Below, in pieces: positions 58,146 through 64,000 of a DNA stretch of 64,000 nt. The translations under genes were made by a program, and so were the position numbers. The stretch is from Deltaproteobacteria bacterium HGW-Deltaproteobacteria-18 (GTDB lineage: Bacteria > Desulfobacterota > Desulfovibrionia > Desulfovibrionales > Desulfomicrobiaceae): NCBI GenBank assembly GCA_002841885.1, contig PHBE01000006.1, positions 62,001 to 126,000 on the forward strand, given 5' to 3'. How positions within the stretch are numbered: the stretch's first letter is position 1; each line of letters starts with the position of its first letter. The notes under the pieces were generated by a model. The model was not told where the DNA came from. It saw nothing but the letters and a program-made list of their open reading frames with translations, and searched no databases.

Positions 58146-60563
58146 TTACGACAGGGACTCCGGGGGCGCGGCCGGCAGAGTCACGACAAACTTCGCGCCG
58201 CCCACGGCCGATCGCTCCACCTCGACCTCCCCGCCAACGTCCCGCACCATGCCGTAGACCACAGCCAGCCCCAGTCCCGTGCCCGAGCCGATAGCCTTGG
58301 TCGAATAAAAGGGATCAAAGATATGCGGCGCGTCCTGGGCCGACACCCCCGGACCGTTGTCCTCAACGACGATCTTCACGTTGCCGTCTCCGGGTGTGAC
58401 GCGGACCACGATCTCGCCCTCCTCCTCGCTCACCGCATCCAGGGCGTTGATGACGAGATTGCTGACGACTTGCTCCAGTTCCCCGATACCCAGACGAACG
58501 CATAACGGTCCGGAGGGGCTTTCAAGCCCAAGCCGCACGTGCTTCTTGGCCGCCTGGACCGAAAAGACGTCACACACGGACGCGGCCACGGCGCAGGCAT
58601 CCGAGGTCCCCGATCCGGCGGTCTTGGGCCGCGCGAAGTTGAGAAGTTCCTGCAGGACCCGCTGGGCCTGACGCGTGTGCCGCTCGATGATGTCCAGGTC
58701 CGCCGCCTGCTGCTGGTCGGTGAGAGACTGGCGCAGGAGGCCCGCGTAGCAGAGGATCACGCCCAGGGGGTTGTTGATCTCGTGGGCCAGCCCGGCCGTG
58801 AGCTTGCCCACCGTGGCCATCTTCTCGGAATGCCAGACTTGGGTGCGCATGCGCTTTTCCATGGTGGTCTCGCGCACGTAGACCACGACGCGGTCGGTCC
58901 GGGGCTCCTGGCTGCGGACCGGATACATGGACAGGGAGAAGGACCTGCCGCAGGGAAGCTCCACTTCGCGCTGATCCGGCCCCCCCCGGCGGATGGCCTC
59001 GAGCATCGGGCAATTGCCGTCGACCGGGTCGAAAAAGATGGCCAACATGTTCCCGTCGGTGCGCGTCCCGCCCGTCAGTTCCGAGGTCAACTGGCGGGCG
59101 GCCTGATTTACGGTCAGCACGGCGCAGCTCGCATCCATGAGCGCAAGCGGATCGGTGATGCCCTCCACAATGGTTTCGAGCACATTCATCTGCCTGAGCA
59201 GGCTGTCGATGGCCGTAAGGTTCTCCGCGGCCGTGCCGAGTTGCCGTCCCAAGGCCAGAAGCACGCCCCGATCGTGGATGGAGGCTTCGGCCTCTGTGTC
59301 CCAGTACAGGCACAAAATGCCCTCGGCGTTACCGGAACTCGACTCGACAGGCACGAAAATCCGGGATCCAAGCTGGATGCAGGCGCTTCCGGTCAGCACA
59401 TCCACGTAATCGTCCGGGAGTTCTGGAGCCCCCTGGGACTCTGGCCAGACGTAAAAATTCTGGGAGGCCATGGTGCAAACGTAGGCGATCCCGCGCGCCT
59501 TGAAACGCTTGCAGATTTGCGGCAGGGCGAAACTCCACAGTTCCGCGCGGGAGGCGCTCTGCCTCATGTCCTCGAGCAGCTTCACGAAGAGATGCACATC
59601 GGCCTGCCGGGCCTCGACCTCGCGCGACAGGGCATCGGTGCGCTCATCAACCATGACGCGGAGATTCTCCGCGTAATCCTGCAGCTGTCTGCGAGCCTCG
59701 AAGAGATGTTCACTCATCTGTTCCATGCCGCCGACCAGCTCTTCGATCTCGTCGTTCTTCTCGAACTTGTGCAGCAGCGCAGTTCCTTCGAAATCGGCCA
59801 TGTTCACCCGAAAGATATTGCTCAACCTCTTGAGATTGTTAACGACAAGTATGCGAAACAGCACGTTCGTCGCGGAAAAAAACAGCAGGGCCCCCAAGGC
59901 GAAGAAAGCAAAATACGTCAAAATGGTCTGCTGCACCCGCCCCACGCTGCTGTGCACGGAGATGCCCACAAAATCGACGCCTGCAATGGCCCCGAGCTGC
60001 TTGCCGAAGCCCCGATGACCATACAGGTCGATAAGCTCCCGGGGTGCGTTCTCGGGTTCGCCGTGGCAGTACATGCACTCTCCGTCGAAGCGTACGGGCC
60101 GGGCCTTGACGTAGAACTTCTCGCCTTTGATGAGCTTGTACCCCTGCCACATGACCTGCTCGGAATTGATCCTGAAATAGCGGATCAGATCGCGCTCGTG
60201 CTCGTTGGCCTCGTAGGCGGGGTTGCGGGCGTCAATAGCCACGCGGCGGTAGATGGTGCCGTCCCGGTTGTCGTTGACCGGGGCCATGATGGTCCTGGAA
60301 ATGAAAGACGAGGACATGGCCTCGATGACAAACGAGGAGGGAAGGCGTTCGTACATGGTCGGTCGTAGCACGTCGCGCACGTAGTGCTGGATGGAGTCCA
60401 CGTGGGTGAAGATCAGCAGCGCCTTGTCCCGCACCTCCTCCTCGAGCACGTTCTTCATGTGCAGGTAGAAACCCGTCGAGAAGGCAATACCCAGGATGAT
60501 GGACGCCAGGAGCAGGCCGGAGATAAATTTTGTCTGGATCTTCGAAGGCTTGGGGATATGCAT
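58146..60563 (-). CDS. Heme-c sensor histidine kinase (Tll0287/DUF3365-type periplasmic domain)
   Basis: 805 residues. TM1 (about 12-33), a periplasmic DUF3365/Tll0287-like domain (about 35-205) carrying a c-type heme motif CMYCH at residues 163-167 with the adjacent family motif GEPENAP, TM2 (about 210-235), HAMP-like linker, coiled coil, GAF-like region, PAS-like region (about 460-570), HisKA with His594 in GLAHEINNPLGV, and HATPase_c (NLVINALDAV, DNGPGV, GTGLGLAVV). It likely senses a redox state or a gas via the heme, then phosphorylates the NtrC-type regulator encoded immediately downstream. Confidence 0.92.
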   Translation of the reverse strand: MHIPKPSKIQTKFISGLLLASIILGIAFSTGFYLHMKNVLEEEVRDKALLIFTHVDSIQHYVRDVLRPTMYERLPSSFVIEAMSSSFISRTIMAPVNDNRDGTIYRRVAIDARNPAYEANEHERDLIRYFRINSEQVMWQGYKLIKGEKFYVKARPVRFDGECMYCHGEPENAPRELIDLYGHRGFGKQLGAIAGVDFVGISVHSSVGRVQQTILTYFAFFALGALLFFSATNVLFRILVVNNLKRLSNIFRVNMADFEGTALLHKFEKNDEIEELVGGMEQMSEHLFEARRQLQDYAENLRVMVDERTDALSREVEARQADVHLFVKLLEDMRQSASRAELWSFALPQICKRFKARGIAYVCTMASQNFYVWPESQGAPELPDDYVDVLTGSACIQLGSRIFVPVESSSGNAEGILCLYWDTEAEASIHDRGVLLALGRQLGTAAENLTAIDSLLRQMNVLETIVEGITDPLALMDASCAVLTVNQAARQLTSELTGGTRTDGNMLAIFFDPVDGNCPMLEAIRRGGPDQREVELPCGRSFSLSMYPVRSQEPRTDRVVVYVRETTMEKRMRTQVWHSEKMATVGKLTAGLAHEINNPLGVILCYAGLLRQSLTDQQQAADLDIIERHTRQAQRVLQELLNFARPKTAGSGTSDACAVAASVCDVFSVQAAKKHVRLGLESPSGPLCVRLGIGELEQVVSNLVINALDAVSEEEGEIVVRVTPGDGNVKIVVEDNGPGVSAQDAPHIFDPFYSTKAIGSGTGLGLAVVYGMVRDVGGEVEVERSAVGGAKFVVTLPAAPPESLS

Positions 60564-60749
60564 GCTCTGTCCTGGGGTGAAGCGGCCTCCGGGCCTGACG
60601 GAAGGTCCTCGTGGACGCGGAAGGTCGGCCCGGCCGCCGGACGTCCCGGCCTTGGGATGCGTCCGTCCCTCCTTTAGGATGGAAGAGCCCGCTCTATCAA
60701 GCTCCCTCTGGCCGCCGCCCTGTCCCGAACCGTCGCCCCGCCGTCCTGC

Positions 60750-60983
60750 CTATTCCTTCTCGAGGGCGAAACGCAGGTATTCCTCGCTTTCCTTCACCTG
60801 TTCGACATCGGTGTAATAGTACCGCGTGGGGTCGATGCCGTTGTTTTCCAGATACACGGACATGCGGTGCAAAATTCCACAGGAACTGGTCAGCAGAGGC
60901 AGGAACAAATAGACGAAGGCCAGGGCCGTACCAAGAGCCAAGGCGAAATTCCTCAGTCTTTCAGGCAGGCTTTTCTCGTTCAT
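60750..60983 (-). CDS. One-TM small protein paired with a YeiH-like transporter (copy A)
   Basis: 77 residues: a basic, amphipathic start (SLPERLRNFA), one TM segment (about 14-33, ending LPLLTSSC), then an extracytoplasmic acidic tail (MSVYLENNGIDPTRYYYTDV). It follows the transporter gene by 51 nt, an interval holding a strong hairpin. AAGGA ribosome binding site. An almost identical copy at 63201 follows the second transporter copy, so the pair was duplicated as a unit. No known family recognised; a transporter subunit is inferred. Confidence 0.75.
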   Translation of the reverse strand: MNEKSLPERLRNFALALGTALAFVYLFLPLLTSSCGILHRMSVYLENNGIDPTRYYYTDVEQVKESEEYLRFALEKE

Positions 60984-60997
60984 TGAGAATCCTTGAA

Positions 60998-61023
60998 CAG
61001 GCCGGGGGAGCCCCCCCGGCCTG
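60998..61023 (-). promoter_or_regulatory. Intercistronic hairpin, copy A
   Basis: Perfect 11-bp stem CAGGCCGGGGG / CCCCCGGCCTG with a 4-nt loop between the transporter stop and the small-gene start. No T-run follows, so it is more likely an mRNA-stabilising or processing element than a terminator. The same stem recurs at 63449-63474 with a different loop. Confidence 0.7.
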
Positions 61024-61034
61024 GTTGACGTTAT

Positions 61035-62777
61035 CTAGATCTTGGCCGTGATTTCGGGGAAGACCACATAGAACATGACGTAGGCCATGGCCAGGGTCAA
61101 GGCCAGATTGAAGCTCTGCCCGCAAACGTACAGGATGAGCGGCTTGCCGCCCTTAAAATACTTGGACAGCTCGCGGAAGTTCGTGGACAGGCCGATGGCC
61201 GCAAAAGACAAGGCGAAGAACCAGTCGCGCAGGACCTTGGTGCCACCACGCACAATGCCGTTCTCCATGACCGCGTTGGCCAGATCCTTGTCCATGCCCT
61301 GATCCAGGATCGAAAAGAGGATGGACGCGCCGATGAAGCCGAGCACGAACTTGGGGAAACGGTGCCAGATTTCTCCAGCGCCGACGCTGTGGCCGGCTTC
61401 GGAGGACTCGACCTTGGTCACCCAGTACACGGCCACGCAGAAGGCCGTGACGCCGATCATGACGTTCTGGATCATCTTGATGGTCGCGGCCACGTACATG
61501 GCCTTCTGGCCCAGGAACGCGCCGGCAGCGGCCACGGCGCCCGTGGAATCGATGGTGCCGCCCATCCAGGCGCCGCCCAGAATCTCCGGAATGCCCACGG
61601 CCTTGATGAAGGCCGGCATGGCGATCATCATGATGGCGGTGAAGACCAGAGACAGGCCGATGGACAGGGTCAGCTCTTCCTTCTTCGCACGACAGGCGGC
61701 GGCAGTGGCGATGGCGGCGGAGGTGCCGCACACCGACATGTCAGCGGAGATGACGATGTTGAGAGTCTTGGAGGGCATCTTCAGCACGGTCTGGCCGAAG
61801 ATGTAGGTGCAGACGATGACGACGGGGGTCACGACCCAGGCCACGAAGATGCCGGGAATGCCGATGGCCACGATCTTGTTGAAAAGCACCTCGGCGCCCA
61901 GCAGAACGAGGCCGGTCTTGATGAAGAACTCCACCTCGCAGGCCGGGAGCACCCACTTGGGCGTGCCTAGGGTGTTGGCTATGAGCATGCCCAAGACCAC
62001 GCCCCAGGCCTCGGCGCCGAATCCATACTGCTTGGAAATGGCCTGGCCGCCCAGCATGTAGGCGAGCGTGGCTACCAAAAAGACGACTGCGAAGCCCTGC
62101 ATGAAGGAAGGCATGCTCTTGCCCATGAGGGCGATGCCCAGGCCAAAGATGGCGGCCATGAATATGCCCAGGCCAATGAGCGTCGGAATGATGTTGAAAG
62201 GCTTGTTCTCGGTCTTCTTCTTGGCATCTCCGGCGGCCTTGTGGGCATCGCGCCACTCGCCGATCTTGGCTTTGGCGGCATCGTTGAGCGCGCCATCCTG
62301 GAAGGAGGCTGCGGCCGCGGCGTCCTCGGCGGCCACGGCGGCGACCAGGGCGGCCTCGGAAGCGGCTTTGGCCGCTTCGTACTTAGGCAGGGCCTTGTCG
62401 TTCAAGGCCGTGGCCTGCTCCTCGGTCATGATGAAGGCGTCAAGGGGATTGCTCTTCCAGGATCCTGGATGCTTGCTCCAATGGGTGACGAACTTGCCAA
62501 AGGGGGTGCCGGTGCCTTTGAGCTTGCCCTTGTCGTCCTGGGTTTTGTGCCAGGCGATGGTCTTGAACGGGGCCTTGGCCAGCTCCGCGTCCTGAACCTG
62601 GTTCGCCGCAGCGATCTTTTCGGCGAATTCGGCCTTGGGGCCGAAGGTCGTGTAGGCCAGTATGCTCACGACGATGATGATGAACCCCAGCCAGATGGCC
62701 AGGTAATCCTCTTTTTTCCACAGATCCGACAACTGGCTCTTGCCGTGGTCAATTACGACGTTGCTGTCTTGGGCCAT
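61035..62777 (-). CDS. YeiH-type putative sulfate exporter with extra N-terminal domain (copy A)
   Basis: 580 residues. The C-terminal ~380 residues are a YeiH/UPF0324 permease (about 10 TM) with conserved segments [36 protein letters not shown] and [13 protein letters not shown]. Unusually, an anchored TM (about 28-48) is followed by ~150 hydrophilic, Ala/Lys-rich residues before the permease core; plain YeiH proteins are about 350 residues. Start at 62777 (MAQDSNVV) with GGAG 8 nt upstream; an ATG at 62840 would add 21 residues. Substrate is unproven; sulfate or sulfite export is only the family label. Confidence 0.8.
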   Translation of the reverse strand: MAQDSNVVIDHGKSQLSDLWKKEDYLAIWLGFIIIVVSILAYTTFGPKAEFAEKIAAANQVQDAELAKAPFKTIAWHKTQDDKGKLKGTGTPFGKFVTHWSKHPGSWKSNPLDAFIMTEEQATALNDKALPKYEAAKAASEAALVAAVAAEDAAAAASFQDGALNDAAKAKIGEWRDAHKAAGDAKKKTENKPFNIIPTLIGLGIFMAAIFGLGIALMGKSMPSFMQGFAVVFLVATLAYMLGGQAISKQYGFGAEAWGVVLGMLIANTLGTPKWVLPACEVEFFIKTGLVLLGAEVLFNKIVAIGIPGIFVAWVVTPVVIVCTYIFGQTVLKMPSKTLNIVISADMSVCGTSAAIATAAACRAKKEELTLSIGLSLVFTAIMMIAMPAFIKAVGIPEILGGAWMGGTIDSTGAVAAAGAFLGQKAMYVAATIKMIQNVMIGVTAFCVAVYWVTKVESSEAGHSVGAGEIWHRFPKFVLGFIGASILFSILDQGMDKDLANAVMENGIVRGGTKVLRDWFFALSFAAIGLSTNFRELSKYFKGGKPLILYVCGQSFNLALTLAMAYVMFYVVFPEITAKI

Positions 62778-63200
62778 TGATGCTTCTCCATCTTTTGTTG
62801 GTGTTGCTTCACAAACCCCGCTCAGGGGCTCCTTGTTCATTTTGAAGCGCTCTTAACAAAAGACATGCCAGAAGCTCTGCCATTTTATATCTCAAAATTA
62901 CAATACGTTGAAAAAAAAGGGACTCTCGATCCTGCAAACATCCATTTACAGATGCATACTTGAGAGGGCAGCAAATCGCATTTTCAGGATGCCGCCAGGC
63001 GACCGGATTCTTGAGACTCGCCTCCCGGCATCGTGACGCTCGCGAACCAGGTCGGGCCGCGCAGATTCTCCGCCGGTCATTGCCTTCCCGCCAAGGCGGC
63101 CGACCCAAAGCTAAAAGACGCAAGCCCGGGAGATGCAACGCGTCGGGGACTGCACCGCAGCCAGACAGAGCGTCGCGCAAGGTTTTGCAAGAGGCTGCGC
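62778..63200. other. Region between the two YeiH modules
   Basis: 423 nt. The part near 62850-62945 is AT-rich and holds the leader and candidate sigma-54 site of copy A. The rest (62960-63200) is GC-rich without a supported gene or clear terminator for the upstream module. It does not resemble the sequence downstream of the other module (60564-60749), so the duplication ends near the small-gene stop codons. Confidence 0.5.
62851..62871 (-). promoter_or_regulatory. Candidate sigma-54 (-24/-12) promoter of the copy A YeiH operon
   Basis: On the minus strand CTGGCATG-TCTT-TTGT resembles YTGGCACG-N4-TTGC with correct GG-to-G(C) spacing but T for C at two positions, including the -12 element. 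The predicted start lies near 62845, about 68 nt before the ATG at 62777. Consistent with control by the adjacent NtrC-type regulator. Confidence 0.4.
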
Positions 63201-63434
63201 CTAGTTCTTCCCGAGGGCCATTCGCAGGTATTCCTCCCCTTCCTTCACCTGCTCGACATCGGTGTAATAGTACCGCGTGGGGTCGATGCCGTTGTTGTCC
63301 AGATACACGGACATGCGGTGCAGAGTTCCACAGGAACTGGTCAGCAGAGGCAGGAACAAATAGACGAAGGCCAGGGCCGTACCAAGAGCCAGGGCGAAAT
63401 TCCTCAGTCTTTCAGGCAGGCTTTTCTCGCTCAT
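63201..63434 (-). CDS. One-TM small protein paired with a YeiH-like transporter (copy B)
   Basis: 77 residues, differing from copy A at only seven or eight positions, mostly conservative (for example Glu to Asp in VYLDNNGIDP). Same topology: basic N-terminus, one TM, acidic outer tail. It lies 51 nt after the copy B transporter. Retention of both copies with conservative differences suggests purifying selection on the protein. Confidence 0.75.
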   Translation of the reverse strand: MSEKSLPERLRNFALALGTALAFVYLFLPLLTSSCGTLHRMSVYLDNNGIDPTRYYYTDVEQVKEGEEYLRMALGKN

Positions 63435-63448
63435 TGAAAATCCTTGAA

Positions 63449-63474
63449 CAGGCCGGGGGAGAACCCCCGGCCTG
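63449..63474 (-). promoter_or_regulatory. Intercistronic hairpin, copy B
   Basis: Same 11-bp stem as at 60998-61023 with loop TTCT instead of GGCT (minus strand). Stem conservation with loop change suggests a selected RNA structure. Confidence 0.7.
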
Positions 63475-63485
63475 GTTGACGTTGT

Positions 63486-64000
63486 CTAGATCTTGGCCGT
63501 GATTTCGGGGAAGACCACGTAGAACATGAGGTAGGCCATGGCCAGAGTCAGTACAAGATTGAGGCTTTGACCGCAGACATACAAGATGAGCGGCTTGCCG
63601 CCCTTGAAGTACTTGGCCAGCTCGCGGAAGTTGGTGGACAGGCCGATGGCCGCAAAAGACAGCGCGAAGAACCAGCCGCGCAGCAGTCTGGTGCCGCCGC
63701 GAACAATGCCCTGATCGACGACTGCGCCGCCAAGGTCCTTGCCCATGCTCTGATCCAGGATGGAGAAGATGATGGATGCGGCGATAAAACCGAGCACGAA
63801 CTTGGGAAAACGGTGCCAGATTTCGCCAGCACCAACAGTCTTCCCGGCCACGCAGTCAACCTTTGTGCACCAGTAGACGGCTATGCAGAACGCGGTCACG
63901 CCGATCATGACGTTCTGGATCATCTTGATGGTCGCGGCCACGTACATGGCCTTCTGGCCCAGGAACGCGCCGGCAGCGGCCACGGCGCCGGTGGAGTCGA
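63486..64000 (-). CDS. YeiH-type putative sulfate exporter, copy B (C-terminal part; start outside window)
   Basis: The last ~171 codons of a second transporter, open at the window edge. It is about 85% identical to the end of copy A and ends in the same FPEITAKI. The most divergent stretch is a short loop ([11 protein letters not shown] here, [12 protein letters not shown] in copy A), where copy B gains cysteines. It likely has the same length and N-terminal domain as copy A, but that is not visible here. Confidence 0.85.
   Translation of the reverse strand, partial: DSTGAVAAAGAFLGQKAMYVAATIKMIQNVMIGVTAFCIAVYWCTKVDCVAGKTVGAGEIWHRFPKFVLGFIAASIIFSILDQSMGKDLGGAVVDQGIVRGGTRLLRGWFFALSFAAIGLSTNFRELAKYFKGGKPLILYVCGQSLNLVLTLAMAYLMFYVVFPEITAKI

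Noticed and set aside
62858-62880. Alternative sigma-54 alignment starting TGGCAGAG
   Set aside because: The -12 element then reads CTGG instead of TTGC; the overlapping TGGCATG-N4-TTGT alignment fits better.
62809-63180. A 123-codon minus-strand frame between the YeiH modules
   Set aside because: No ribosome binding site, low-complexity Arg/Pro-rich product, and it overlaps the leader of copy A; not protein-like.

Overview
The window looks like a chromosomal segment of a sulfate-reducing Desulfobacterota of the Desulfovibrionales type (Desulfovibrio/Desulfomicrobium relatives). This is inferred from GC-rich coding sequence, a meso-diaminopimelate Gram-negative division and wall cluster whose FtsI carries a PASTA domain, a membrane complex of the energy-converting-hydrogenase-related (Ehr) kind, a multiheme cytochrome c joined to a bd-oxidase-like membrane domain, many sensor kinases and c-di-GMP proteins, and duplicated YeiH-type putative sulfate exporters. 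No rRNA, CRISPR array, prophage or intact insertion sequence was seen.

Layout. 1-11058 (minus): the division and cell-wall (dcw) operon mraZ-rsmH-ftsL-ftsI-murE-murF-mraY-murD-ftsW-murG-(murC start), tightly packed with ATGA overlaps and headed by an array of MraZ-box-like repeats. 11059-11629: regulatory spacer between divergent operons. 11630-21511 (plus): an eight-gene Ehr/Hyf-like operon with two HyfB-like antiporter subunits, an HTH-EIIA regulator between them, HyfC-, HyfE- and HyfF-like membrane subunits, a large subunit without the Ni-binding cysteines and a ferredoxin-small-subunit fusion. A bidirectional terminator separates it from groES-groEL (minus, with a CIRCE operator). 23847-25633 (plus): serS and a five-tRNA array (Lys, Glu, Glu, Gln, Glu).

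25761-35487: two divergent hybrid sensor kinases whose kinase and receiver modules form a large inverted duplication, then a CHASE4-PAS-GGDEF-EAL protein. 35634-39343: a pair of CydA-like membrane proteins, the second fused to an octaheme cytochrome c tail. 39600-44410: a small Cys-rich protein, a sensor kinase, an orphan GspE/PilB-type ATPase with MshEN-like domains, and an HDOD protein. 44503-46939 (minus): lemA and a DUF2207 membrane protein. 47076-56436 (plus): alpha-2-macroglobulin, pbpC and a TyrR-like ACT-PAS-AAA+ regulator. 56466-56639: a nested inverted repeat resembling a small non-autonomous element. 56678-60563 (minus): an NtrC-type response regulator and a heme-c (Tll0287/DUF3365-like) sensor kinase. 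60750 to the end (minus): two tandem copies of a YeiH-like transporter plus a one-TM partner protein, the second truncated by the window edge.

How the parts may work together: the dcw genes make lipid II and the septal machinery under probable MraZ autoregulation. The Ehr complex probably couples ferredoxin oxidation to ion translocation without being a hydrogenase, and the embedded EIIA protein may tie it to phosphotransfer signalling. The heme-sensor/NtrC pair is adjacent to, and a -24/-12-like site is upstream of, the YeiH modules, suggesting redox- or ligand-controlled sigma-54 expression. These functional links are inference from family knowledge and gene order.
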